This document shows positions 10,576 through 20,575 of a stretch of 64,000 nt of DNA, in pieces. The number at the start of each line of letters is the position of its first letter. The first letter of the stretch is position 1. The position numbers and the translations under genes are program-made. Source of the stretch: Symsagittifera roscoffensis (lineage: Eukaryota; Xenacoelomorpha; Acoela; Convolutidae). The stretch is from assembly GCF_963678635.1 (NCBI RefSeq), contig NC_087071.1, positions 36,666,438 through 36,730,437 on the forward strand. Reading direction: 5' to 3'. The notes beneath the pieces were generated by a model, which had not been told where the DNA came from, searched no databases, and saw only the letters and a program-made list of their open reading frames with translations.

Positions 10576-12377
10576 ATGAGCAGACAAATAGAATCCCTCC
10601 TCCGTTCAAATTCCCACCCTGCCAATCTCCAAAACCCAATTCCCATCATTCCTTTTTTTGCTTTTCCGTCACCTGATTCAGCTCACATTAACACATCATC
10701 CGGCATGAAGTATGACGCTAACTCAGATATTAAAATTTTTCAAATTATCTCCCAATTTGAAAACTCCGATTTAGAAACCATTGATAAATTTGCAGACTCC
10801 GAACCATCCCTTTTCACTTTTTCTCATCCCAGCCCCTCTACCTTCTCAAAAACTCCTTTTCAACCCGTCCACTCCCAAACCCACTGTGTATCCCGCTCTG
10901 CTACTTCTCACGTTTCCCAAGTAACTCCAACCTACTCCCCTTTTACAACTCAACGTTCCACAAACAATTCCCCTGACAACACCCAAATTTCTGATGAACT
11001 AAATAATTTCATAACACTACAACATCAAATACAATATCCTCACACCCTAACTATTCATCAATTATCATCAACAATAACGTCATCAAACCCACCAACTCCT
11101 ACACCTACTTCAGACTACACCCCATTACTAGCTCAGTCATTTACATCAACACAATCATCTACTAGCACTAGCCTAGCTTATAGAATCTTTAAACGAAAAT
11201 TCCCCAATTACCCGTTTCCATCCAAACCCGGAAAGGCCCGAGAACACATCAATCACCCGACTCATACCAATACTACCAAATACTTCCAAGTAACCTTACC
11301 CTTCTTTACCCAATATACATTTAATCACTCCGACCCTAACCCTGAACCACATAACTTTGTAGACGAACATGTAATCATACCCACACTTCATTGGACATCC
11401 TATTATAATTTTACAAATCCCCTTGCTTTACCACTCCTTAACATCAATCAAGACAAGGAAAGAAATAAAAACGAAGTATTCAGACTAACTACAGCACTAA
11501 CCCCTCGACAATTCACGCACGTAGGATTCAAAAAAATTACTGAAAACATTCACCGCACCCCGAGCTAACGAATGCTTAATCGATTATTATGATCACAACA
11601 TCATCCGAGCTAACCAAGATCAATTCCTTGACGACGTTCGATTCGCTAATCCACAATTAACCGAACATTTTTTAAAATTAACACGCCTTATTTGTTCACA
11701 CTTAGCATACTAGACAAGAAACATGATCACATCATCTCAGGAGTACTTTCCGATAATCAAGCTTACGAATCATTTCATGATAAATTTGATATTTTTTCAC
11801 TTAATTTTCACTTCCTTACACCAAAAGAACGTGGTTTGTACTGTTCACACGACAACATGCTAAGAACTAAGCAAACACACACCTTCACTCATTACCGTTT
11901 CATTCAAAATCATTTTGACTTGCACACACCATCAAGACAACCCACCATAGATTTCAATTCATTAACTCCAAATACACATCACCATTTTTTTTTAAATTTC
12001 ACATATATATTAAAAATACTAACTTTCAAGGCATCATCCGTAATTATGATCCCATCACGAAATTGTATATATTCTGACCCCTCACCAAAACCTTCAACGT
12101 AAAAGAATCCTGACCACTAATTGTTCCGCATGAATATATTCAACCTATAGAATTATCTATTTTAGAATTCATCCACAACACTAAATTCCTTCACAAACTT
12201 TATAATCTAACTCTTGAATTCTCTGTTGGCACTGAAGATCTAAAAACCATTAAGGTACTCCGATTGCTTTGGCCACTGCTTCAGACTAAAAAAATCATCT
12301 GCATAATAGCAAAACTACTAACCACATCTGATGCAATTCACGATGTTTTCCCTCTTGGCTTCTTTCCTGACGAATAG
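10576..12377 (+). pseudogene. Second broken ORF of the right LTR element, unknown function
   Basis: A 330-codon ORF (10576-11568) is followed by open stretches in shifted frames (about 11540-11700, 11692-12102, 12075-12377) of similar character, ending at TAG 12375-12377. The first 200 residues are Pro/Ser/Thr-rich and low in complexity. A basic patch (about residue 205, Y-R-I-F-K-R-K-F) precedes a more structured Tyr/Phe/His-rich half. The C-terminal 75 codons (12150-12374) form a compact helical piece (L-W-P-L-L-Q-T-K, then F-P-L-G-F-F-P-D-E at the end). This piece is repeated at 14222-14458 and 16328-16563, where unit 2 is still fully open and has four extra codons. No family recognised. 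It could be a further structural or accessory protein of the element. Confidence 0.4.
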
Positions 12378-12564
12378 GCAAATATGAATTGAATAATTTA
12401 AAACTAAGTAATTCAAAAAAATAACTTACCCTTCTTTATAAATGTTTTTCTTTTTCTTAGTCTTTAAGTCACGATCATCTGCAAACAAAAGAAAACAAAA
12501 AAACAAATAAAAGAACAAAACTCTTTTATAAATTAAAGGCTTTCCTTCACCAACAGCACTAAAT

Positions 12565-12735
12565 GATGCAGTAAAATTTTTTCCCTACAGTAGTAAATTA
12601 TTCTAGAAATTAGTTTCCCTAATGTAGTAAAACTGAATACGATGAAAATCAATTAATTATTTCAATACCCACAAAGCAGTAAGATTCAATCTTTAAGTAG
12701 TAAATTTAACCAAGAAGAAAGCAGTACTAACCTTT
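12565..12735 (+). repeat. Iterated GTAGTAAA-type motif in unit 1
   Basis: Six loose copies of (C/T)AGTA(GTA)A occur at about 20-50 base spacing (GCAGTAAAAT, CAGTAGTAAATT, TGTAGTAAAAC, GCAGTAAGATT, AAGTAGTAAATTT, GCAGTACTAA). The cluster recurs in unit 2 (about 14645-14815) and unit 3 (about 16735-16905). It might be a protein-binding cluster or simply a degenerate simple repeat. Confidence 0.45.
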
Positions 12736-13220
12736 CCAATCACTTCTTTCTATTCACTCGCACAAGAATTCTATCCAAACTCGCACAGCTCGCCCACGAC
12801 GGATTGTTTAAATTATTGAATTCAAATTTTAACTTTCACTAACAATAACTCAAACAAGCGATAACAAGTTTCCTACTTTCTCTTAACCCGGTTGGAAAGG
12901 AGTTATACAATAATCTAAACTAACCAACGCAGATTACTAACCACAAACTAAAAGCCTGACAAAGAAAAGAAAACGAATGGTACGCAAATCGTATTAAACT
13001 AGCTTAAGAACTGCATAATTTTTTCTTTTGAAGACTATTGACAAGTCTAAAAAAGAAATCATAGAACACCAAAAAGTCGCAACACAAACCCAAACCCAAC
13101 AATTTGATTTTTAAGAAAAGGACACAAACAAAACAACAAAAGGAAAAAACCAGTAACAATATAACATAAAACGTTCACACAAAACAGGATCCCACAAAAA
13201 ACCAGCACGCAATCATACCC

Positions 13221-13354
13221 TCACTCCTGGCCTAACCCACCAGAAGAGGATGTCCTGAGCATGCTCTATAGCCGGCATAATCCACCGTGCTGCATCCACG
13301 CTTTGTGACCACTACATACTTTTGACAAGAGGTACTCAAGGGTGAGTAACTCTT
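13221..13354 (+). other. GC-richer palindrome/hairpin block, unit 1
   Basis: Contains GAGCATGCTC (perfect palindrome), a damaged copy of AGGACGTCCT, GCCGGC, and a hairpin at 13327-13354 with 11-base arms (AAGAGGTACTC and GAGTAACTCTT, one mismatch) around AAGGGT. It is well conserved across the three units while surrounding bases are AT-rich. Confidence 0.6.
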
Positions 13355-13554
13355 AAAAAAAAACATAACTAAAATTAAAACGCTTTTGCGATAATAACTA
13401 TCAGAAATCATAACTAAAAACCAAACTAACAAAAATTTATAAAATAGAAAATATATAATGCAGTATATAGATCATACACGACCACGAAGTCGAGCATCAA
13501 GAAACTAGACGAATCCCTCACACTCAATCTACAGAATGGCTATACACAATCGAC

Positions 13555-13983
13555 ATGCCGCTCACAATCACAATTCAAAAGGATTTGAAAAACGACTTGA
13601 CTTCGCAGAAAACGACTTCATTGAATCAGACCAATGACCACCTCGATGTTCAAGTATACGTACAGATCCGAGTTACAAGGCAGTCCCTCCAAACTCAATC
13701 TTCACGCCACTCCCAGATAATAACGAAACACAACCAGTTCTCCGCCGAAGCAGGACGAACAATCAAAACAAACCATCTTGAAATCAGATTGATTTCGTTG
13801 GCGGTTACAGTCATTGTCGAACAACAACTAACATCTTCATGTCCACAATTCCAGCTTCCTGGAGCTTTTTTCTTCTCCAAGAACGGAACAAAAAATGATG
13901 CTCGCCAAGTACCAACGATCATCATCTATCCTTCATTACAGATAGAAGATAAAAGATTCAAAAACTCTGTAAACCCCGGATGA
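13555..13983 (+). CDS. 142-codon ORF in unit 1, doubtful
   Basis: The open frame starts MPLTITIQKD and recurs as 141 codons in unit 2. Both copies are open, but most differences between them change the amino acid (Gln/His, Ile/Arg, Glu/Lys, Leu/Ser and others), and a two-codon stretch differs in length. That is not what selection on the protein would leave. The composition is Thr/Gln/Ser-rich with no recognised domain. In unit 3 most of it is deleted. It is more likely non-coding 3' region that happens to be open, though a small accessory protein cannot be excluded. Confidence 0.2.
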   Translation: MPLTITIQKDLKNDLTSQKTTSLNQTNDHLDVQVYVQIRVTRQSLQTQSSRHSQIITKHNQFSAEAGRTIKTNHLEIRLISLAVTVIVEQQLTSSCPQFQLPGAFFFSKNGTKNDARQVPTIIIYPSLQIEDKRFKNSVNPG

Positions 13984-14220
13984 GTGGAACCAGATCTAAA
14001 CTATATTTTATTATTGGATATTTTGTAACTATAAAATATTTGATACTAACCAATCGTGATCCATCTAACTAACAACCCGCTTATTTGTAAGTGCTGAAAC
14101 TACTTGTAATTTCAGCATCAGAAAAATTTGAATTTAACTTAGAACTTAGTTGCCTCTCCAAGAGACCTACTCGCAATAAACCAGTATACTCTAGATCTAC
14201 TGAGACTAATTAAGACTAGC
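13978..14220 (+). repeat. Partial LTR (first 243 bases) in unit 1
   Basis: Begins TGTAAACCCCGGATGAG and follows the 17865 LTR until about the GAGACTAATTAAGACTAGC position, then jumps into the next unit. Confidence 0.8.
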
Positions 14221-15328
14221 ATTATCTATTTTAGATTTCATCCACAACACTAAATACATTCAAAAACTATATAATCTAATCCAAAACACAAAGCTTGAAT
14301 TCTCTGTTGGCACTGAAGAACTAAAAACCATTAGGGCACTCCAATTGCTTTGGCCACTGCTTCAGACTAAAAATATCATCCTCATACTAGCAAAACTACT
14401 GACCACATCTGATGCAATTCACGATGTTTTCCCTCTTGGCTTCTTTCCTGACGAATAGGCAAATATGAATTGAATAATTTAAAACTAAGTAATTCAAAAA
14501 AATAACTTACCCTTCTTTATAAATGTTTTTCTTTTTCTTAGTCTCTAAGTCACGATCATCTGCAAACAAAAGAAAACAAAAAAACAAATAAAAGAACAAA
14601 ACTCTTTTATAAATTAAAGGCTTTCCTTCACCAACAGCACTAAATGATGCAGTAAAATTTTTTCCCTGCAGTAGTAAATTATTCTAGAAATTATTTTCCC
14701 TAATGTAGTAAAATTGAATACGATGAAAATCAAATAATTATTTCAATACCCACAAAGCAGTAAGATTCAATATTTAAGTAGTAAATTTATACAGGAAGAA
14801 AGCAGTACTAACCTTTCCAATCACTTCTTTCTATTCACTCGCACAAGAATTCTATCCAAACTCGCACAGCTCGCCCACAACGGATTGTTTAAATTATTGA
14901 ATTCAAATTTTAACTTTCACTAACAACAACTCAAACAAGCGTTAACAAGTTTCCAACTTTCTCTCAAGTTTCCAAGTTTCCCAGTTTCCAAAAACCCGGT
15001 TGGAAAGGATTAATATAATAATCTAAGCTACCCAACGCAGCTTACTAACCACAAACTAAAAGCATGATTAAGAAGAAAAGAAAACCAACGGTACCCAAAC
15101 CGTATTAAACCAGCTTAAAAACTGCATAATTTTTTCTTTTGAAGACTATTGACAAGTCTAAAAAAGAAATCATAGAACACCAAAAAGTCGCAACACAAAC
15201 CCAAACCAAACAATTTGATTTTTAAGAAAAGGACACAACCAAAACAACAAAAGGAAAAAACCAGTAACAATATAACATAAAACATTAATACAAAACAGGA
15301 CCCCACAAAAAAACAGCATGCAATCATA

Positions 15329-15465
15329 GCCTCACTCCTGGCCTAACCCACCAGAAGAGGACGTCCTGAGCATGCTCTATAGCCGGCCTAATCCACCGTG
15401 CTGCATCCACGCTTTGTGACCACTACATACTTTTGACAAGAGGTACTCAAGGGTGAGTAACTCTT
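15329..15465 (+). other. GC-richer palindrome/hairpin block, unit 2
   Basis: Two perfect 10-base palindromes abut: AGGACGTCCT (15358-15367) and GAGCATGCTC (15368-15377). Then come GCCGGC (15382-15387) and the hairpin ending at 15465. CTGG...CCAG pairing lies just before. Confidence 0.65.
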
Positions 15466-15664
15466 AAAAATAACATAACTAAAATTAAAACGCTTTTGCG
15501 ATAATAACTATCAGAAATCATAACTAAAAACCAAACTAACAAAAATTTATAAAATAGAAAATATATAATGCAGTATATAGATCATACACGACCACGAAGA
15601 CGAGCATCAAGAAACTAGACGAATCCCTCACACTCAATCTACAGAATGGCTATACACAACCGAC

Positions 15665-16090
15665 ATGCCGCTCACAATCACAATTCAAAAGGATTTGAAA
15701 AACGACTTGACTTCGCAGAAAACGACTTCATTGAATCAGACCAATGACCACCTCGATGTTCAAGTATACGTACAGATCCGAGTTACAAGGCATTCCCTCC
15801 AAACTCAATCTTCACGCCACTCCCAGATAAGAACGAAACACAACCAGTTCTCCGCCAAAGCAGGACGAACAATCAAAACAAACCATCTTGAAATCAGATT
15901 GATTTCGTCGGCGGTTACAGTCATTGTCGAACAACAACTAACAAATTCATGTCCACGATTCCAGCTTGCTAGAGCTTTCTTCTCCAAGAATGGATCAAAA
16001 AATGATGCTCGCCAAGTACCAACGATCATCATCTATCCTTCATTACAGATAGAAGATAAAAGATTCAAAAACTCTGTAAACCCCGGTTGA
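15665..16090 (+). CDS. 141-codon ORF in unit 2, doubtful
   Basis: Second copy of the ORF at 13555. Same start and end, no stop, but largely non-synonymous differences. The same caution applies: probably an open stretch of non-coding element DNA. Confidence 0.2.
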   Translation: MPLTITIQKDLKNDLTSQKTTSLNQTNDHLDVQVYVQIRVTRHSLQTQSSRHSQIRTKHNQFSAKAGRTIKTNHLEIRLISSAVTVIVEQQLTNSCPRFQLARAFFSKNGSKNDARQVPTIIIYPSLQIEDKRFKNSVNPG

Positions 16091-16326
16091 GTGGAACCAG
16101 ATCTAAACTATATTTTTTATTGGATATTTTGTAACTATAAAATATTTGATACTAACCAATCGTGATCCATCTAACTAACAACCCGCTTATTTGTAAGTGC
16201 TGAAACTACTTGTAATTTCAGCATCAGTGAGATTTGAATTTAACTTAGAACTTAGTTGCCTCTCCAAGAGACCTACTCGCAATAAACCAGTATACTCTAG
16301 ATCTACTGAGACTAATTAAGACTAGC
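16075..16326 (+). repeat. Partial LTR in unit 2
   Basis: Begins TGTAAACCCCGGTTGAG after a purine-rich tract and breaks off at the same LTR position as the unit 1 copy. Confidence 0.8.
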
Positions 16327-17404
16327 ATTATCTATTTTAGATTTCATCCACAACACTAAATACATTCACAAACTATATAATCTAATCCAAAACACAAAGC
16401 TTGAATTCTCTGTTGGCACTGAAGAACTAAAAACCATTAGGGCCCTCCGATTGCTTTGGCCACTGCTTCAGACTAAAAATATCATCCTCATATTAGCAAA
16501 ACTACTGACCACATCTGATGAAATTCACGATGTTTTCCTCTTGGCTTCTTTCCTGACGAATAGGCAAACATGAATTGAATAATTTAAAACTAAGTAATTT
16601 CAAAAAAAAAAAACTTACCTTTCTTAATAAATGTTTTTCTTTTTCTTAGTCTTTAAGTCACGATCATCTGAAAACAAAAGAAAACAAAACTCTTTTATAA
16701 ATTAAAGACTTTCCTTCACCAACAGCACTAAATGATGCAGTAAAATTTTTTCCCTGCAGTAGTAAATTATTCTAGAAATTATTTTCCCTAATGTAGTAAA
16801 ATTGAATACGATGAAAATCAAATAATTATTTCAATACCCACAAAGCAGTAAGATTCAATATTTAAGTAGTAAATTTATACAGGAAGAAAGCAGTACTAAC
16901 CTTTCCAATCACTTCTTTCTATTCACTCGCACAAGAATTCTATCCAAACTCGCACAGCTCGCCCACAACGGATTGTTTAAATTATTGAATTCAAATTTTA
17001 ACTTTCACTAACAACAACTCAAACAAGCGATAACAAGTTTCCAACTTTCTCCCAAGTTTCCAAGTTTCCAAAAACACGGTTGGAAAAGATTTATATAATA
17101 ATCTAAACTAACCAACGCAGCTTACTAACCACAAACTAAAAGCATGATTAAGAAAAGAAAACCAACGGTACCCAAACTGTTTTAAACCAGCTTAAAAATT
17201 GCATATTCTTTTCTTTTGAAGACTATTGACAAGTCTAAAAAAGAAATCATAGAACACCAAAAAGTCGCAACACAAACCCAAACCAAACAATTTGATTTTT
17301 AAGAAAAGGACACAACCAAAACAACAAAAGGAAAAAACCAGTAACAATATAACATAAAACATTAATACAAAACAGGACCCCAAAAAAAACTAGCATGCAA
17401 TCAT

Positions 17405-17542
17405 AGCCTCACTCCTGGCCTAACCCACCAGAAGAGGACGTCCTGAGCATGCTCTATAGCCGGCCTAATCCACCGTGCTGCATCCACGCTTTGTGACCAC
17501 TACATACTTTTGACAAGAGGTACTCAAGGGTGAGTAACTCTT
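17405..17542 (+). other. GC-richer palindrome/hairpin block, unit 3
   Basis: Same elements as unit 2: AGGACGTCCT directly followed by GAGCATGCTC, GCCGGC and the terminal hairpin. Confidence 0.65.
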
Positions 17543-17837
17543 AAAAATAACATAACTAAAATTAAAACGCTTTTGCGATAATAACTATCAGAAATCATAA
17601 CTAAAAACCAAACTAACAAAAATTTATAAAATAGAAAATATATAATGCAGTATATAGATCATACACGACCACGAAGACGAGCATCAAGAAACTAGACGAC
17701 CACGAAGACGAGCATCAAGAACAACAACTAACAACTTCATGTCCACAATTCCAGCTTCCTGGAGCTTTCTTCTCCAAGAACGGAACAAAAAATGATGCTC
17801 GCCAGGTACCAACGATCATCATCTATCCTTCATTACT

Positions 17838-17864
17838 GATAGAAGATAAAAGATTCAAAAACTC
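17838..17864 (+). promoter_or_regulatory. Polypurine tract of the right element
   Basis: GATAGAAGATAAAAGATTC and following A-rich bases lie immediately before the 3' LTR. The same tract precedes the partial LTRs in units 1 and 2. It would prime plus-strand DNA synthesis. Confidence 0.5.
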
Positions 17865-18219
17865 TGTAAACCCCGGATGAGTGGAACCAGATCTAAACTA
17901 TATTTTATTATTGGATATTTTGTAACTATAAAATATTTGATACTAACCAATCGTGATCCATCTAACTAACAACCCGCTTATTTGTAAGTGCTGAAACTAC
18001 TTGTAATTTCAGCATCAGAGAGATTTGAATTTAACTTAGAACTTAATTGCCTCTCCAAGAGACCTACTCGCAATAAACCAGTATACTCTAGATCTATTAA
18101 GATCGGTATTAGACTAAGAAGTTGCACGAATTTATCCGGCCGAAAATAAGATAGCGTGACGAGCAGACGGTGTACCCTATCTGAAATTACTCTATGAGTT
18201 AAACCTAGAGCCTAACTCA
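17865..18219 (+). repeat. 3' LTR of the right element
   Basis: 355 bases, TG...CA. Compared with the 5' LTR it lacks about 35 bases after ACTCTAGAT, and there are scattered substitutions, so the insertion is not recent. Confidence 0.85.
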
Positions 18220-18524
18220 ATTCCGAGTTTTTTTGAATTCAAAACAAAACAGAAAAAAAAATTGTTGCTAACTAAATTAGCAATTACCTTTGTAAGAACA
18301 AAAAACAAACGTGTAATCAGACGTGTAATCAATCGAAAACTGTCCAATGAGATAGCAGATCTATTCAATCTCACTTGATTAGTCTGAAATACGAGCTTAA
18401 AATGGTTTTTCTTCGTCGTTTTTGCAATTTAAATCTTTCAAATTCGAAGTCCTAGTTTTCGGATATAGACCAACTTTTTAATATATATTATGGTACCAAA
18501 TTGATTCTCCTGTAGTAACCTCAC
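18220..18524 (-). other. Start of intron 1 of gene A
   Basis: On the minus strand the first exon ends CACAAG and the intron begins GTGAGG (18524-18519). The frame stays open for about 15 further codons and then stops near 18478. No second exon is seen before the LTR element begins at 18219. Confidence 0.55.
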
Positions 18525-19764
18525 CTTGTGGCGGCCAATCACCCACATTGGATGATCCTAGAAGCTGCTTCAAAAGCTGAGTAGACAGCAATGGGTCACT
18601 ATTCGGTCCGCCATTGAAAACTATCACGTTGCTTTCAGACTCTGTTTGTAATAACTTTGCGGCTATTTTGGCAATAAACACCAACAGCATAGTTTTTCCC
18701 GATCCTTTACAGCCATACACGATGAGTCTCAAATATCCCTTTTCTTCTGGGTTTAGCAGATGCTCAACCACAAAAGAAATTACTTTCAGTTGCTCTTCTG
18801 TCCAAAGTATGAATTTTGTTTTGTCGCCCATTTTACTTCGGGAGGTGTCTTCTAGAAGTACTTTTGTTTCTTTATCCGTGTTCAATTTGTCAAATTGAGG
18901 CTTACTTTTTTTGAAAGACTGCATGAAATTCGATTGCATGTTGTCATGAATAATAGCCGCGGTGCTTTTGCAGGAGTTGACTGCGACTAGTCGTGCCACA
19001 GAAACGTCAAACTCTTTCCTATGTGCTTCTGGTATCACTGGTAAAGGTAAATTTGAAAGACAATCTTTCCATTTTTTGTGAAAAGCTTCCTGCGTCAAGT
19101 CTTTTTTGCCGAATATCAAAGTTTGACTGCGATTTCCAGAAAAACGGAGCTTATCAAATTTGTCGATTTTGTCATCATGTAGCTGACATATGACCAGATG
19201 CATCGGAATAGAGTCAACTGCATTCTCTTGGCCATACTGTATTAACATACGTATGAAGCCACAATGTGGTTCAATGTCTTTTTTGACCTCGCTCGCTGCA
19301 CTTTTCTGGAGACACTTTATGTTGAAAATAAAAAAACCTTTGGTCGGATGAGCCACAACCATGTCAATTTCGACATGAGCTTTCACAGTCCTGAAGGTTT
19401 CACGTCCATTCACATTCGGAAACACAATCATACCTTCCTTCAGATCCTGAGGAAGATGCATGAACAGTTCGTACACTTTTGCTTCAGCCGATTCTCCTTT
19501 CTCCGAATCCTTCAGACTCTTGTGTAAGTCACTCGGTATGTGGATCATTTTTAGGAATGATTGGTTTGGAACTCTGGCGATCGGAACTGAGGAAATTTTC
19601 CCCTTTTCTTTCCAGTTGGGGCATTGCCAGTGGAGTATTTCGAGCATTTTTTCAGTTTCACCGAAAGAAGTTTTCTGCCCTCCTGGAATTTGAATTTCAA
19701 ATGTTTCGAGCTCATCGAAGAACAACTGCTCTCCTGATTCGTCACCAGAAGAACTGGCTGCCAT
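18525..19764 (-). CDS. NERD-helicase fusion protein A, first exon intact
   Basis: About 413 codons from ATG 19764 (MAASSSGDES; copy B starts the same way) to a phase-1 donor at 18525/18524. Residues about 85-155 match a NERD nuclease-related domain: G-E-S-A-E (90-94), E-I-D-M-V-V (132-137), then F-I-F-N-I-K (145-150), where the family expects E-x-K. Residues about 315-330 (F-I-L-W-T-E-E-Q-L-K-V-I) resemble a helicase Q-motif region. G-C-K-G-S-G-K-T (351-358, DNA 18714-18691) is Walker A. The family is expected to bind and hydrolyse ATP and act on nucleic acid. Partner and pathway are unknown. Walker B and later helicase motifs would be in exons that lie beyond the inserted LTR element or are lost. 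No stop or frameshift in this exon. Confidence 0.75.
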
Positions 19765-19879
19765 GTTAATTACCTGTAGCTTTTCAAATTCTCAAGCGAT
19801 AAAGGGTTGAAATAAGGAAAACTTAATTTCAAAGAAAGTTTGTCGGGTTGCGTAAAATATTTCTAGTCTCTTTTTTCGG

Positions 19880-19922
19880 CTCCCCGCCCGCACAAAAACT
19901 TCTGTTTAATTATAATATAAAA
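19880..19922 (-). promoter_or_regulatory. Possible promoter of gene A
   Basis: On the minus strand a TATA-like run (TTATATTATAATTA, about 19922-19909) is followed by a GC box (GCGGGCGGGGA, about 19891-19881), 115-160 bases before the ATG. A CTACAG/GTAATT sequence just before the ATG might be a splice junction. Motif evidence only. Confidence 0.25.
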
Positions 19923-19989
19923 AAGCGCAAGGTGAATAGATCATTACAAACACATTTGGTTTCATACTGAACTTTTAAAGCTACTTATT

Positions 19990-20575
19990 GAACTATAAAA
20001 ATGATGTGGGGTGCGGGGAAACGGAAAAGATCAAAATAAGTGTGTTTTTGTCTTTTTCTGCAACAAATAATCAGACAGAAAAATGACTGTAAAAGAGCGA
20101 AAAGCGTTGGTATCAAAGGTATAATATTAAAACAGCACGTTAATCATAATCTTTACCGTTCACTTTATTTTTTAATTTACGTTTTAACAAAACTAAGTTC
20201 TGTAGACTTTAGTTCAGATGTTGTTGCTGGTAACACAAATATGATAAATAACTTTTCTATCTAAAAAGTGTGCTGAAAGTTTTCTAAACTGTTACTTTAA
20301 GACTACTTTTTATACTAGTAATTGATGGTCACTTTTGGTGCGGGTAAACGGAAAAATAGCAAAAAAGAAAAATAGCAAGAAATAATTCGACAGAAGAATG
20401 AATGTAAGAAAAGCGTTTGTATCGAATCTATACTTCTAAAATAGCACTTCAATCGTCATTTTTAGCGTTCAGTTTATTTTATAATTTACGTTTTAACAAA
20501 ACTATTTCTGTAGACTCTGGTTCAATTTTTGTTGTTGACACCTCTAAAATGCTAAATATTTTTTAAATCTAAAAA
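19990..20575. repeat. Two diverged tandem copies, about 330-base period
   Basis: GGTGCGGGGAAACGGAAAA (about 20009) and GGTGCGGGTAAACGGAAAA (about 20337) start parallel stretches that share ATTTACGTTTTAACAAAACTA and CTGTAGACT further on. No coding content is supported. Confidence 0.7.

Larger units (their letters stand above)
6994..18219 (+). mobile_element. LTR element without recognisable pol, 3' end triplicated
   Basis: Direct repeats at 6994-7395 and 17865-18219 begin TGTAAACCCCG and end CCTAACTCA, as LTRs do. A primer-site-like sequence follows the left LTR and a purine-rich tract precedes the right one. Order inside: Pro/Ser-rich ORF (7444), membrane-glycoprotein-like remnant (8142-10570), second broken ORF (10576-12377), then three tandem units of the 3' region (12150-18219), each with part of an LTR. 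No reverse transcriptase, RNase H or integrase motif was seen, so it would depend on another element, perhaps of the family at its left. The flanks (ATTCA before, ATTCC after) are only a weak match for a target-site duplication. Confidence 0.7.
12150..18219 (+). repeat. Three tandem units of the element's 3' end (about 2.1 kb period)
   Basis: Unit starts at about 12150, 14221 and 16327 share the TTATCTATTTTAGA start and run through the C-terminal codons of the second ORF, the 3' non-coding region, the palindrome block, the 142-codon ORF region, the purine tract and the first 240-250 bases of the LTR. The stop codons at 12375, 14456 and 16561 give spacings of 2081 and 2105. Unit 3 lacks about 300-400 bases near 17700, where a short motif (GACCACGAAGACGAGCATCA) is doubled. 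Units 1 and 2 end in a partial LTR and unit 3 in the full one. Template switching in reverse transcription or unequal exchange could make this. Confidence 0.85.

Noticed and set aside
13232-13432. Minus-strand ORF over the palindrome block
   Set aside because: Not open in units 2 and 3; the block is better explained as structured non-coding DNA.
15115-15327. Hydrophobic minus-strand ORFs (also 17192-17383)
   Set aside because: Translation of an A-rich, low-complexity plus strand; differs between units by frameshift.
15329-15400. Hammerhead or twister ribozyme
   Set aside because: Conserved core strings of these families are not present in the right order.
6986-18224. Target-site duplication ATTC(A/C) around the right LTR element
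   Set aside because: Only a 4 of 5 match and the 5' copy is three bases from the LTR start, so not claimed.
18614-18898. Plus-strand ORFs across gene A (also 19264, 19460, 19479)
   Set aside because: Shadows of the conserved minus-strand NERD-helicase exon.
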